Notes: generated from the sequence alone by a model not told the origin. A stretch of 64,000 bases of DNA from Rickettsiales bacterium (GCA_035765535.1 DASTXE010000006.1:620001-684000); one strand, 5' to 3'. Counted from the stretch's first letter, positions 8,587-18,537 are shown. A program made the numbers and translations.

Positions 8587-9318
8587 ATGCCGGAAGGTCC
8601 ATCTATTGTTATTTTAAAAGAACTCGCCTCCCCTTTCGCTCGCAAAAAAGTTATTGCGGTGAGCGGTAACGCGAAGATTGATAAAGGCCGGGCTGTAGGC
8701 CAGACCGTTGTTACATTTAAAAGCTGGGGCAAGCATTTTCTCATCTGCTTCAAGGATTTCACGATCAAGATACACCTTATGCTGTTCGGCTCCTACCGCA
8801 TCAATGAAGAAAGAGAGATGACACCGCGCCTCAGCTTGAAATTCAGGAACGGCACGCTGAACTTTTATGCCTGCTCGGTCAAGATACTGGAAGGCGACTT
8901 GGACGAGATATACGACTGGACAGCCGATGTAATGTCGGATGAATGGGATGCTGAGGCAGCCAAAAGAAAGCTTAAAAAACGTCCCAATATGCTGGCATGC
9001 GATGCATTGCTGGATCAGGATATTTTTGCCGGGTCGGGCAATATTATTAAAAATGAGGTGCTGTTTCGCCTGAAAATTCATCCTCTCTCCACGATTGGCG
9101 CCTTACCAGCCGGGAAATTAAAAGAGATGACCGATGAGGTCAGAAATTACAGCTTTGACTTTCTGAAATGGAAAAAAGCCTATGTCCTTAAGAAGCATTG
9201 GCTGGTGCATACCAAACGAACCTGCCCGCAATGCAAGAACCCGTTAAAAAAAGAATATCTGGGAACTTATCACCGGCGCACTTTCTTTTGTGAACTGTGC
9301 CAGGTTCTATATAAATAA
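8587..9318 (+). CDS. nei: Endonuclease VIII / Fpg-family DNA glycosylase
   Basis: A 243-residue base-excision repair enzyme removing oxidised bases and nicking the abasic site. It begins MPEGPSI, giving the catalytic N-terminal Pro2 and Glu3 after Met removal. The helix-two-turn-helix contains LLDQDIFAGSGNIIKNE. A C-terminal zinc finger uses two CxxC pairs (CPQC and CELC). Length is near the family norm (~260). The Nei-versus-Fpg choice is uncertain; the sequence around the finger resembles plant/bacterial Nei2-like members. Confidence 0.85.
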   Translation: MPEGPSIVILKELASPFARKKVIAVSGNAKIDKGRAVGQTVVTFKSWGKHFLICFKDFTIKIHLMLFGSYRINEEREMTPRLSLKFRNGTLNFYACSVKILEGDLDEIYDWTADVMSDEWDAEAAKRKLKKRPNMLACDALLDQDIFAGSGNIIKNEVLFRLKIHPLSTIGALPAGKLKEMTDEVRNYSFDFLKWKKAYVLKKHWLVHTKRTCPQCKNPLKKEYLGTYHRRTFFCELCQVLYK

Positions 9319-9408
9319 TTCCCTTCGCCAGATCTTATACAGCCGCTATTTTCAAGCAAGACTGTTTATGGTATCAAGCTCGCAAACCATAAAGAGAATC
9401 ACAAAGAA

Positions 9409-10680
9409 ATGCGTAAGAAACTATCCTGCGGGCTCGATTTCGGCACGTCCAACTCAACATGCGCCATATCCGGCAAGGACGAGGTGAAACTTGTCCCCCT
9501 TGAAAAGCATAACCTCACCCTGCCCAGCGCCCTGTTTTTTTGCGACGACGGCAATATTCTTTTCGGACGCGAAGCCATTGGGACCTATATGGAGGGTGAA
9601 GAAGGCAGATTGATGCGGGGATTGAAATCGATCCTGGGCACTTCCCTGATGCAGGAAAAAACCGTTGTACAAAACCGTTCCCAAAGTTTCATCGATATTT
9701 TATCCACCTATATTGGCCATCTCAAACAAAAGGCGGAGTCATTCTGCGGGGACAGAATTGAGAATGCGGTATTCGGGCGCCCCGTCCATTTTCATGATGA
9801 CGACCAGGAAGCGGACCGCCTCTCTCAGCAAACCCTGGAAGATATAGCCAAATCGCTGGGATTCAAGCATGTGGTCTTTCAATACGAACCTATTGCCGCC
9901 GCATTTGCGCATGAACAGAATGTGAAGACCGAAAAACTTTCGCTGGTAATCGATTTAGGTGGCGGCACGTCCGATTTCACGATCATCCGCCTGTCTAACC
10001 AGAAATCACCTGCTGCCAATCGTGAACAGGATATTCTTGGCACTACCGGTATAAGAGTGGGAGGTACAAATTTCGATCAGCATTTATCCATGCAGGCATT
10101 TATGCCCTATCTCGGCCTTCATTCCAGTTACCGTTCCGACTTTGAAAACGCGAAGATTCTCCAGGTGCCGCTGTCCCCTTACATTGAACTGTCCGACTGG
10201 TCGAAGGTCAATTTCGCGCAGACGCGGCAGGCCATCAAAAACACTGAGGACTTACTGCGCAAAGCGCTGGAACCGCAAAAACTGGAGCGCCTGTTGAACG
10301 TTCAGCAGCAGAAACTTGGGCATGCTTTCCTGCAGGAAGTCGAACACGCAAAAATAAAACTGACCGATCATGCAGAAGTGCATAGCGACTTCAACCGCAT
10401 GGGACTTGGCTTTAGCGTCGCCGTAACCGTACAGGAATTTGAAAAGATTATTGAGGAATGCATCAGAAGAATTTCCCTGTCGATCGAAGAATGCATCAAG
10501 CTCGCCGGAATTGAAAAACACCAGATCGAACTCGTAATTCTCACAGGCGGTTCAAGCGAACTGCCCGCGATTAACCGCCTTGTGCAGGAGCATTTTCCGG
10601 CAGCGGAAGTCTCCAAAGAGAATAAGTTTGGCAGCGTTGGACTCGGCTTAGCCTATAATGCACACACTGTTTTTGCATAA
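9409..10680 (+). CDS. Hsp70-family protein, YegD-like
   Basis: A 423-residue actin-fold ATPase. The phosphate-1 motif LDFGTSNSTCAI is at the N-terminus, VIDLGGGTSDFTI is phosphate-2, and the adenosine motif VILTGGSSELPAI is near the C-terminus. It has the nucleotide-binding fold but not the full DnaK substrate domain and lid, as in E. coli YegD (450 residues), whose client and role are unknown. It follows the glycosylase after 90 bases. Confidence 0.88.
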   Translation: MRKKLSCGLDFGTSNSTCAISGKDEVKLVPLEKHNLTLPSALFFCDDGNILFGREAIGTYMEGEEGRLMRGLKSILGTSLMQEKTVVQNRSQSFIDILSTYIGHLKQKAESFCGDRIENAVFGRPVHFHDDDQEADRLSQQTLEDIAKSLGFKHVVFQYEPIAAAFAHEQNVKTEKLSLVIDLGGGTSDFTIIRLSNQKSPAANREQDILGTTGIRVGGTNFDQHLSMQAFMPYLGLHSSYRSDFENAKILQVPLSPYIELSDWSKVNFAQTRQAIKNTEDLLRKALEPQKLERLLNVQQQKLGHAFLQEVEHAKIKLTDHAEVHSDFNRMGLGFSVAVTVQEFEKIIEECIRRISLSIEECIKLAGIEKHQIELVILTGGSSELPAINRLVQEHFPAAEVSKENKFGSVGLGLAYNAHTVFA

Positions 10681-10681
10681 C

Positions 10682-11119
10682 CTATTTCTTCTGGATCAGC
10701 ATATCCAGCGACTGCAGAAACTGGGAGCGATCTTTCTTGGAAAAGCTGGGATTGTATCCACTGATCTCTCCTGCTTCCCGCAGATGAGCGTTTAATTCGC
10801 GCAAGGATAATGCAGAACCTATGTTCTGTGCCGTAAATATATGCCCTGCATGATTGATAACTTTACAATGCTTATCCAGACATCGCGCAGCAAGCGGAAT
10901 ATCAGCGGTAATAACAATATCGCCTGCCTTAACCTGCTCTACGATCCAATTATCCGCAGCATCGAATGCACTGCTTACCACGACCTGTTTTACATTTGGC
11001 AGGCGAATCGGACGCATTCCCTGATTGCTGACCAGCGTTACCTGCAGCACATACCGTTCAGCAACACGAAGAATTTCTTCCTTCACCGGACAGGCATCAT
11101 TATCCACAAAGATCTGCAT
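10682..11119 (-). CDS. YaiI/YqxD (UPF0178, DUF188) protein
   Basis: A 145-residue protein that matches this family along its length: MQIFVDNDACPVKEEI at the N-terminus, the conserved GDIVITADIPLAARCL and the C-terminal region FSKKDRSQFLQSLD. The fold is PIN/NYN-like with conserved acidic residues, so a nuclease activity has been suggested but not shown. It sits between the Hsp70-like and GIY-YIG genes; the stop is one base from the convergent Hsp70 stop. Confidence 0.92.
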   Translation of the reverse strand: MQIFVDNDACPVKEEILRVAERYVLQVTLVSNQGMRPIRLPNVKQVVVSSAFDAADNWIVEQVKAGDIVITADIPLAARCLDKHCKVINHAGHIFTAQNIGSALSLRELNAHLREAGEISGYNPSFSKKDRSQFLQSLDMLIQKK

Positions 11120-11123
11120 GGCT

Positions 11124-11387
11124 CTATTCCCCGATAAGCGCCAGTTTCTGTTCTCTCGTTAGAGACTTAATTTCCGCTTCGCGTTTCAACGCGTCACTTC
11201 TGCTGGAATGTTCTTCCATATGAAGTACCTTATACGGTGCACGGCCTCTTGTATATTTTGCGCCTGTGCCATTAGCGTGCTGTACAAGACGATGCTCCAT
11301 ATCGGTTGTAATACCCGTGTAAAGCGTTTGGTCGGCACATTCCAGAATATATACGGTCCATGGCAAAGATTCTCCTTTATATTTCAT
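11124..11387 (-). CDS. GIY-YIG nuclease family protein (YhbQ/UPF0213-like)
   Basis: An 87-residue small GIY-YIG domain protein: WTVYILECADQTLYTGIT carries the variant GIY/YIG strand pair, then EHRLVQHANGTGAKYTRGRAP and EIKSLTREQKLALI. I start it at MKYKGESLP; the open frame extends further but overlaps the helicase start on the other strand and lacks family similarity. Role in DNA repair is assumed for the family, unproven here. Confidence 0.88.
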   Translation of the reverse strand: MKYKGESLPWTVYILECADQTLYTGITTDMEHRLVQHANGTGAKYTRGRAPYKVLHMEEHSSRSDALKREAEIKSLTREQKLALIGE

Positions 11388-11532
11388 GCTGTTATATATC
11401 ACCCAAAGGTTGTGCTTGACCCAAAACTGCCCGCCGAGTAGGAAATGTGCGCCCTCAAAGCCCTTTTTTATAATGGTGTTTTGAATATAGCCATTAAAAA
11501 TAAGGGCAATAGCCCTATAGAAAAGGATATCT

Positions 11533-12873
11533 GTGACTACCCGCACTTTCCAGGAACTTGGCATTATAGAGCCCATTACACGCGTGCTCGCCAATAATAA
11601 TTATACCCACCCCACCCCGATCCAGCTGAATGCGATTCCTGCATTGCTGGAGGGTAAGGATATGCTTGGCATTGCGCAGACGGGAACCGGAAAGACAGCC
11701 GCTTTTTCCCTGCCGCTGTTACAGAAACTCTTTCAGACCCAGAAGCCTTACGTTCCCCGCAGCGCGCGCGCACTGATATTAGCGCCCACACGTGAGCTTG
11801 CCGTGCAGATTACCGATAACTGCAATGATTACGGCCAGCATCTGTCTATGCGCCACTGCGTTATTTTCGGCGGCGTATCACAAGGTCCGCAGGTGAATTA
11901 CATGTCCAAAGGCGTGGACCTGCTTATCGCCACGCCGGGACGTCTGCTCGATCTGATTAATCAAGGGCATATAGACCTCAAAGCCGTGTCGCATCTCGTG
12001 CTCGACGAAGCCGACCGTATGCTGGATATGGGCTTTATCAAAGATATCAAAAAGATTATCGCCACTATTCCCAAAGAACGCCAGACCATGCTGTTTTCAG
12101 CAACCATGCCGCCTTCCATCAGCTCTCTGGCGCATAGCATCCTTAAAGATCCCGTGAAGGTCGAAGTGACGCCGAAAGTGGTCACGGTGGAGCGGATCGA
12201 CCAAAGCGTCCATCATATTAAACGAAGCGAGAAGAACGCGTTGCTGGTGACATTGCTTGCAAATCCGGCGATGGATAAAGTCATCGTCTTCAGCAAGACC
12301 AAGCATGGGGCGAATCGTATAGCAAACCAGCTGGAAAATGCCGGAATTGTTTCCGCCCCTATTCACGGCAATAAATCACAAGGCGCGCGGCAGAAGGCAT
12401 TGGAAGCCTTCAAAACCGGGAAAGTCCGTGTTCTAGTGGCCACCGATATTGTGGCACGCGGGATCGACGTTGACAATGTGAGCCATGTTATCAACTTTGA
12501 TCTTCCGGACGAGCCGGAGAGCTATGTTCATCGCATCGGCCGCACTGCACGTGCCGGAACCGGCGGTGTTGCTATAGCGTTCTGCGATGAAACGGAAAAG
12601 AAACTGCTGCGTGACATTGAAAGAACCATACGGCGCGAACTGAAAGTAGTACCCACGCCAACGCTGGTGAAATTGCAGCCTCTTACAACGAACCATCATC
12701 CAGAACGCCAGCTCGCTTCCGGCGGCAATCATCGTAACGGTCCACGTGGTGATAATGCGCGCAAGGCCGAGCATGGGAAAGACCATCATCACCGCGAACA
12801 TAGCCGTTCCGCCAATCCTAAGGCATCCCATAACAGGCGCGGCGGGAAACCGGGCGGAAGAAGACCGAAGTAG
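11533..12873 (+). CDS. rhlE: DEAD-box RNA helicase, RhlE type
   Basis: A 446-residue ATP-dependent RNA helicase. All signature motifs are visible: Q motif THPTPIQ, Walker A AQTGTGKT, motif Ib TPGR, DEAD box VLDEADRML, SAT, ARGIDVD and HRIGRTARAG. The C-terminal ~60 residues are a basic His/Gly/Arg/Asn-rich tail, typical of RhlE and probably RNA-binding. Start is a GTG preceded by aaggat. Such helicases remodel rRNA and mRNA in the degradosome and ribosome assembly; RNase E is encoded at the far end of this window. Confidence 0.92.
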   Translation: MTTRTFQELGIIEPITRVLANNNYTHPTPIQLNAIPALLEGKDMLGIAQTGTGKTAAFSLPLLQKLFQTQKPYVPRSARALILAPTRELAVQITDNCNDYGQHLSMRHCVIFGGVSQGPQVNYMSKGVDLLIATPGRLLDLINQGHIDLKAVSHLVLDEADRMLDMGFIKDIKKIIATIPKERQTMLFSATMPPSISSLAHSILKDPVKVEVTPKVVTVERIDQSVHHIKRSEKNALLVTLLANPAMDKVIVFSKTKHGANRIANQLENAGIVSAPIHGNKSQGARQKALEAFKTGKVRVLVATDIVARGIDVDNVSHVINFDLPDEPESYVHRIGRTARAGTGGVAIAFCDETEKKLLRDIERTIRRELKVVPTPTLVKLQPLTTNHHPERQLASGGNHRNGPRGDNARKAEHGKDHHHREHSRSANPKASHNRRGGKPGGRRPK

Positions 12874-12878
12874 GATCT

Positions 12879-14732
12879 TTACAAGTTATCTATAATAACC
12901 TGTAAAAAATCCTCGCCATAGCGTTGCACTTTGGCTTCCCCTACTCCGCTTATCTCGAGCATCTCTTCCGGGGTTTCAGGTTTCACCTGCGCCAGCTCAA
13001 GCAGCGTCCTGTCATGGAAAATGACATAGGGTGGGAGGTTATGGGTTCTGGCCAGCTCCATTCTTTTTTCCTTGAGCGCCAGAAATAATTTTTCTTCCGC
13101 CGTATTTGCCGCAGGGGAATAAAAACGCGCTTGTGTTGTTTTCCGCAGACTGCGCTTACCTTCGTATTTACGGAACCGGATCGGATATTTCTGTCGTAGG
13201 AAACGCTCCCCTTCAGCGGTAATTTTGAGACCGCTATGTTCTGCAATATCCACATCCAGCAGATTATGAGCAACGAGCTGGCGAAAGATACTTTGCCATT
13301 CCTGCCTGCTATATTCCTTACCGATGCCGAACGTGCTGACCTTATCGTGCCCAAAGCTACGCATCCGGTCGTCCGCCTGGCCAAGCAATACATCGATCAG
13401 ATACGACACACCAAAACGCTGTCCGGTGCGCCACGCACAGGAGATCGCTTTCTGCGCCGCAATAAGCCCGTCAAACCCTTCCGGCGGCGACAGGCAGGTG
13501 TCGCAGTTGCCGCAAGGCGAGCCGGTATCGCCAAAATACTCCAGCATGATCTGCCTGCGGCAGCGCGTGGCTTCGCACAATCCGAGCAAAGAATTAAGCT
13601 TGCTGTGCTCGATGCGCTTCTGGTGCTCAGGCGCGTTGGATTGGTGGATGAAATTACGCTGCTGTGCAGCATCGTTCATGCCGTAAGTCATAAACGCTTC
13701 CGCCGGCAGACCGTCACGCCCTGCCCGTCCGGTTTCCTGATAATACGCTTCAATATTGCGCGGGATCGTCATATGGGCAACAAAACGCACATCCGGCTTA
13801 TCGATCCCCATGCCGAACGCCACCGTCGCCACCATGATAATATTATCTTCGCGCAGGAAACGTTCCTGGTTACGGCTGCGTTCTTCAGATGCCATGCCCG
13901 CATGATACGGCAAAGCTTTAAGTCCCTGCCCGCATAACCAGGCTGCCATTTCATCCGTTTGCGCGCGCGAGAAACAATAGACGATACCGCTCTCACCCGC
14001 ATGTTCCTGCATGATAAAACGAAGGACCTGCTGTTTTGCATTATCCTTGATCGCAATGCGGTAACGTATATTCGGACGGTCGAAGCCGCCCAAGAATGCT
14101 TTGCCTTGTGAGAGGCTGAGACGCTCGATGATATCTTTGCGCGTGGGCGCATCCGCCGTAGCCGTGAGTGCGATGCGTGGAATCAGAGGAAAACGCTCCG
14201 CAAGCACGGTCAGCTGCGTGTAATGCGGCCTGAAATCATGCCCCCATTGCGAGATACAGTGCGCTTCGTCAATCGCAAACAATGCCAGCGGAGACTGCGC
14301 AAGCAAATCCAGGAAATCATCCATCAGCAGACGTTCCGGCGCGACATAAACCAGATCGATCGTCCCCTGGCGAATGGCATTCCTTGTCTGCCTTACATCC
14401 GCAGGAGTCATATTGGAATGGATCGCCGCAGCGCGTATGCCAAGTTCATTGAGCGCAGCGACCTGGTCCTGCATCAGCGCGATAAGCGGAGAAACGACAA
14501 TACCTACACCATGGCGGCACAAAGAAGGTATCTGATAGCACAGCGACTTGCCGCTGCCTGTAGGCATCAGCACAAATGCATTCCCTCCGGCGATGACATG
14601 GTCGATGATCTCCGCCTGCTGTCCCCGAAAATGCTTATAACCGTAATGCTTGTGCAGTATGTGTATTGGAGAACCATGCACATGCGCAGGTTCATAAGAT
14701 TCCATGACAGGCTGAGTGAGAGTAAGCTGCAT
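12879..14732 (-). CDS. recQ: ATP-dependent DNA helicase RecQ
   Basis: A 617-residue 3'-5' DNA helicase acting in recombination and replication-fork repair. Order: helicase core with PTGSGKS, aromatic-rich loop region DEAHCISQWGHDFRP and the C-terminal helicase motif QETGRAGRDG; zinc-binding domain with Cys residues of CRRQ, CGNC and CLSP (about 375-405); winged helix; and a C-terminal HRDC domain ending LEISGVGEAKVQRYG. Full length. It converges with the RhlE gene, only 5 bases between stops. Confidence 0.96.
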   Translation of the reverse strand: MQLTLTQPVMESYEPAHVHGSPIHILHKHYGYKHFRGQQAEIIDHVIAGGNAFVLMPTGSGKSLCYQIPSLCRHGVGIVVSPLIALMQDQVAALNELGIRAAAIHSNMTPADVRQTRNAIRQGTIDLVYVAPERLLMDDFLDLLAQSPLALFAIDEAHCISQWGHDFRPHYTQLTVLAERFPLIPRIALTATADAPTRKDIIERLSLSQGKAFLGGFDRPNIRYRIAIKDNAKQQVLRFIMQEHAGESGIVYCFSRAQTDEMAAWLCGQGLKALPYHAGMASEERSRNQERFLREDNIIMVATVAFGMGIDKPDVRFVAHMTIPRNIEAYYQETGRAGRDGLPAEAFMTYGMNDAAQQRNFIHQSNAPEHQKRIEHSKLNSLLGLCEATRCRRQIMLEYFGDTGSPCGNCDTCLSPPEGFDGLIAAQKAISCAWRTGQRFGVSYLIDVLLGQADDRMRSFGHDKVSTFGIGKEYSRQEWQSIFRQLVAHNLLDVDIAEHSGLKITAEGERFLRQKYPIRFRKYEGKRSLRKTTQARFYSPAANTAEEKLFLALKEKRMELARTHNLPPYVIFHDRTLLELAQVKPETPEEMLEISGVGEAKVQRYGEDFLQVIIDNL

Positions 14733-14793
14733 GCTGTGCTTATAATGCAGAATGCATGATTAAGATACTAATGATGTATCTTTTTCTTACGAG

Positions 14794-16731
14794 TTAACGC
14801 GCACGCCCTTGAGTCTGCAAAGTAACCGCCTGTCCAACGCTGTGTGATTTAATAAAGCTTAAGTCCCGTGTAGCAGATACATCCAAGTGAAGCCGAATAG
14901 TATCATCATCAAAATTGGCAAGTGGAGCACGATGATAGGTCATAGAGAAATTATGATCTCGCCCATGCTGCCTGCGAATAGTATCGAGGTTGGTTTTCTC
15001 TCCGGTCTTTCCATTGGTCAGCGGAAGTTCCTGCGGATGGGATTTGATGATTTCCCGCATGTCCGGCCAAAGCTCGCTCAGACTCAGATACATATCCGCT
15101 TCCTGCTGGATGGATTGACGCACATATTCACCGAATGCCTTCGGATCGAATCCCTTATAGGCATGAGAGAGTTCTTGCTGCATCGTTTCAAGCATAGCGA
15201 TACGGGCTGCTGTGCCCCCATCCCGCGCAGCTTCGATCTCATGCGCTATCTCAGCAGCCCAATCCCGGGCATTCTCCAGCATGGCAGCAATGATTTCGTC
15301 ACTGACGGAAGTATCAATATCTGCATGCTGCCCTCTGGCATTCAGCAGCTTGATCTTCAATAGCGTGCCGATATCTTCATCGCATACGGCTTTCCCGATA
15401 TTGCTGCGTTCCGGTGAACGCAGATGTGTCTGCCCGAACGGAATATACGCCGTTAAGCAATCCGGCTTAAGCGATTCGAGACGCATGGCAAAATCATCCA
15501 CCCGCAAACCCCGAATGAATGGGCCCACGCCTGTGTCCCGGTTATCGATACCGAGAATCCCCCCATCAATCGAGTAACCTTCTGACGCCAGCATCGGCGT
15601 ACCACTGCGGTCATTGGTGGAAGCAACAAATGCACAATGCATGGCATCAGGATTTTCCAGCTCCGGATAATGCGTAGCATAACGTAAGAAATCCGCTGCA
15701 TCATAATCGGGCAATCCGGTTTTAAAGCCCTGCACAAACCGGACACGCCTCGCATCAGGTAATAACTGCCCTCCGGCCTCCCTTTCGCTTATATCTTTTC
15801 TGCCTTCCATCGTGATGGTATAAGGTTTAAGCCCATCAAAAATATCTGTTTCCGAATAATCCTTCACGAGAGTTTGTGAATCCGGACTGGTAGATTCGCT
15901 GTATTTTGTTTTATCCAGCCAAGGGTATAAATGCGTGAAGTTATGAAAAGGGGCACTATCGGTGGTGTTAGTATAAGGCTCACTGTCTGTACAGTTAACA
16001 AACTTATAAGTGGGTAGTGGAGGCAATTTCTTCACCGGCTGCATAACGGAGAAATAAGCACCCAGGACATCGTAAGTATTCACGAATATCGGCTTCCGCA
16101 GAATGTCGGCGATGCTTTTTTTCCATGTCTCAAATTCTTGGTGCCGGTAAGGCTCAAATTCTTTGAGTGTCTGATAAACCGGCTCACCGTTGATGGATTG
16201 TTCACGGCCATGAAAGAGTTCATTTTTTGGCCCGCGGTAATCGTTAATATTAAATCGCCCAGCCAATTCATAATGCCGCATGTCGTCATCCACATTCACC
16301 ATACGGCTGCCTGTCGTATAAAGCAGCATGGCGTTCTTATTACCGCCGCAGGAACCGCCCAGCATGTTTTCCAGCAGCCCTTCCTCAATTTTTCCAGCGC
16401 AATCAGGCCGTGCCGCAAGCAATTTCTCTTTCATGGATTGAATGAAGCGTTGTTTGTCTTCGGGCATCACCACATAAACATCGTTCTTGCAGGCTTGGAG
16501 AGCGACGCGCATTTCCTCTAGTTCAGCCTCATATTTGGCCTTTGCCGCCGCGTCCATATGCTCGGGCTTATTATCAAGAAAGATCAGCGTAGGAACAGCT
16601 TTTTCATGGCCATGCCGTGCAAAATTTTCTGCATAGGATTGCGCAGTCCTGGCAGCATCGGCAGGACGCATGCTGGCAATGCAAAAGAAAAAGCTCTTGT
16701 CTTCAGCTTCTCTGTCCCGATACGACACCAT
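14794..16731 (-). CDS. Large glycosyltransferase-like (GT-A fold) protein, unrecognised family
   Basis: A 645-residue cytosolic protein with no membrane helices. The N-terminus resembles a GT-A nucleotide-sugar fold: first strand FFFCIASMRPADAARTAQSY, the GGNKNAMLLYTTG helix, and an acidic triplet in MVNVDDDMRHYE (about residues 148-150) at the DxD position that binds metal and nucleotide-sugar. A later stretch RGLRVDDFAMRLES could supply the catalytic acidic residues. The remaining half is helical. No sugar or acceptor can be assigned. Transcribed alone, downstream (on the minus strand) of a gene-free ~190-base gap. Confidence 0.6.
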   Translation of the reverse strand: MVSYRDREAEDKSFFFCIASMRPADAARTAQSYAENFARHGHEKAVPTLIFLDNKPEHMDAAAKAKYEAELEEMRVALQACKNDVYVVMPEDKQRFIQSMKEKLLAARPDCAGKIEEGLLENMLGGSCGGNKNAMLLYTTGSRMVNVDDDMRHYELAGRFNINDYRGPKNELFHGREQSINGEPVYQTLKEFEPYRHQEFETWKKSIADILRKPIFVNTYDVLGAYFSVMQPVKKLPPLPTYKFVNCTDSEPYTNTTDSAPFHNFTHLYPWLDKTKYSESTSPDSQTLVKDYSETDIFDGLKPYTITMEGRKDISEREAGGQLLPDARRVRFVQGFKTGLPDYDAADFLRYATHYPELENPDAMHCAFVASTNDRSGTPMLASEGYSIDGGILGIDNRDTGVGPFIRGLRVDDFAMRLESLKPDCLTAYIPFGQTHLRSPERSNIGKAVCDEDIGTLLKIKLLNARGQHADIDTSVSDEIIAAMLENARDWAAEIAHEIEAARDGGTAARIAMLETMQQELSHAYKGFDPKAFGEYVRQSIQQEADMYLSLSELWPDMREIIKSHPQELPLTNGKTGEKTNLDTIRRQHGRDHNFSMTYHRAPLANFDDDTIRLHLDVSATRDLSFIKSHSVGQAVTLQTQGRAR

Positions 16732-16921
16732 ACTTTACTTGAATTACCGTTCTGCAAATCACAGATTCAAATATATCCTAAAATATATTAATAAATCCAC
16801 TAACATCCCGAGATTGTATAATGCAACCCAAAATACTATTGGGCTATAAACCAAGATTTCCAATTTACTTATTATAAAACAACACTTAGTTTGGCTTTAA
16901 TAAATACAATGAGGAAAAAAG

Positions 16922-17155
16922 ATGACCAATAAAGCCCTGGAAGAAGCACTTGATAATATTTACGCCTCTTTGAAAAATGATAATGAGAAACTGGATACGC
17001 ATATCCATACATTAAAATCTATTATGCATGAACAGGGCATGAAGGCAGTAACAGTCGATACCGCAAAACTTATGCAGCCCAATCGTGAAGGCCGAAAGCT
17101 GATGCAGTCATATTTTAAAAAACGCGGCGTTATTGTGCAATTTGCAGCGGAATAA
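16922..17155 (+). CDS. Small conserved-looking hypothetical protein
   Basis: A 77-residue soluble protein, mostly helical, with an N-terminal coiled-coil-like half (ALEEALDNIYASLKNDNEKLD) and a basic C-terminus (GRKLMQSYFKKRGVIVQF). A purine-rich site (gaggaaaaaag) precedes the ATG. Upstream is an AT-rich ~190-base gap. Family not recognised; function unknown. Confidence 0.5.
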   Translation: MTNKALEEALDNIYASLKNDNEKLDTHIHTLKSIMHEQGMKAVTVDTAKLMQPNREGRKLMQSYFKKRGVIVQFAAE

Positions 17156-17166
17156 TCATAAATCCA

Positions 17167-17598
17167 TTAAAGCAGCCCAAGTTCTGCTAATTCGCGTAAC
17201 ATGGGATCGGGCATATCGCGAATATCGCCCTCAAGATCAGGCGGCGCATCCTTCCCTTCCAGATAACGCCACCCTTGAAACGGACGGCGCGGCTGAGGTG
17301 TAACGCGAATTAATTCAGGCTCGTAAACGATACCGCAATGCGGCATATCGTCATACATCATAGGCCGCAGCTCAAGAATGCGATTACGGCCGACGATAAA
17401 ACCTTTGATAACCCAATAAATAGAACCGCCGGCTAATACCTCTTCAGCCCGTTTCGGCGTGCTGCGTGTGATATGGATAATCTCGCCTTTTTGCCCTTTA
17501 GCCGCTTTCTCGCAAGCCAGCCGGGTTTGCCAGTCCTGCAGGTCCTTCAAAGACCTTGGCCCGACGGCAAGCTTAATGAGATGCAAGTATTTGGTCAT
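17167..17598 (-). CDS. DUF1489 family protein
   Basis: A 143-residue soluble protein matching the alphaproteobacterial DUF1489 family: LHLIKLAVGPRSLKDLQDWQ, ITRSTPKRAEEVLAGGSIYWVIKG, RNRILELRP and the C-terminal ending MPDPMLRELAELGLL. The family has no known function; it is useful as a lineage marker. Stops converge with the 16922 gene, 11 bases apart. Confidence 0.92.
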   Translation of the reverse strand: MTKYLHLIKLAVGPRSLKDLQDWQTRLACEKAAKGQKGEIIHITRSTPKRAEEVLAGGSIYWVIKGFIVGRNRILELRPMMYDDMPHCGIVYEPELIRVTPQPRRPFQGWRYLEGKDAPPDLEGDIRDMPDPMLRELAELGLL

Positions 17599-17728
17599 AC
17601 AGGATATAAACGAATAATAGCGGTGCTGCGAGTCCGGTGCGAACCAACCTTTGATATAAAAAACAAATGGTTTTCTTATTTTTTCTTATCCAAAATAGGA
17701 GCATTTCAACCAACATCAAGGCAAATAT

Positions 17729-18058
17729 ATGAAATCAATAACAGGTTTTTTATTCGCAGTGGCAGGTTACATGGCGATGAGTGCCATCGCTGCTGCGGAT
17801 AATGTAACGCAGGTGACCAATGGACCTGGGGATACGACAACGATGATTCAAACGCCAACCGGCACGACTACCATTACCACCACACCGGGCAAATCCATAG
17901 TCACTAAAACAAAAGACGGCAATAAAATCGAAATAGATTCTGATAATTCCGTTTATACGGTTTTCCCCGATGGAGCCAGGGTAGCAGCCACAAATGGTAT
18001 GCATACATTGTCAGATGGCAGCGTCATTACCGTAAAAGACGGAAAGCGAATCCCCTGA
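17729..18058 (+). CDS. Small secreted Thr-rich protein
   Basis: A 109-residue protein with a signal peptide (cleavage near AIAAADN, residue ~24). The mature chain is short-period beta-like and Thr/Asp/Gly-rich (TTTITTTPGKS, TKTKDGNKIEIDSDN, SDGSVITVKDGKRIP), resembling repeated two-strand units. Probably periplasmic or surface-exposed. No family recognised. Confidence 0.55.
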   Translation: MKSITGFLFAVAGYMAMSAIAAADNVTQVTNGPGDTTTMIQTPTGTTTITTTPGKSIVTKTKDGNKIEIDSDNSVYTVFPDGARVAATNGMHTLSDGSVITVKDGKRIP

Positions 18059-18165
18059 GATAAATACGGAATTGCTTTGCGAACCCGTATGCAGATATTG
18101 CGTGAATTGATGATTTGGACGGATAGTGTAACACCATTACAGTAAATCTCTGTAAGCTGAATGGT

Positions 18166-18537
18166 TTAAGACCTGCTGATACTGTTTTTCCCCGGCGTTG
18201 CACCATTATTCACACTTTGCTGCCATTTACCATCTCCAATCTCTTCCTTTACAGCCGTCTTTGCCTCACTGCGGGCAGCCTGCAGTAATTCCTGCCTGTC
18301 TTTATCCTTTTCTTCCATGCTGACATTATGCGCCCGGTACTGGGCATAGATCGCCGTACCCCATGCGGCTATATTGGCGAGAACCGTTCCCATAACTGCT
18401 TTGGCCGCATTGCGTTGCGCAGCGAGTAATCCTACAAAATCAGAAAGAATAGCGGCAGTGGATGCCACAAACGATAACTGCATCCATTGGGAATGGGCAG
18501 AAGTTTCCTTTTGCGGTACCGACGGATCATTATGCAT
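18166..18537 (-). CDS. Hypothetical membrane-associated protein
   Basis: A 123-residue protein. The middle holds two hydrophobic segments (about residues 20-40 and 48-66), followed by a charged tail (SMEEKDKDRQELLQAARSEAKTAV) likely to be helical and cytoplasmic. It lies just upstream of the kdpE end, same strand orientation, but after the kdp stop there are ~95 bases with no clear link. Family unknown. Confidence 0.5.
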   Translation of the reverse strand: MHNDPSVPQKETSAHSQWMQLSFVASTAAILSDFVGLLAAQRNAAKAVMGTVLANIAAWGTAIYAQYRAHNVSMEEKDKDRQELLQAARSEAKTAVKEEIGDGKWQQSVNNGATPGKNSISRS

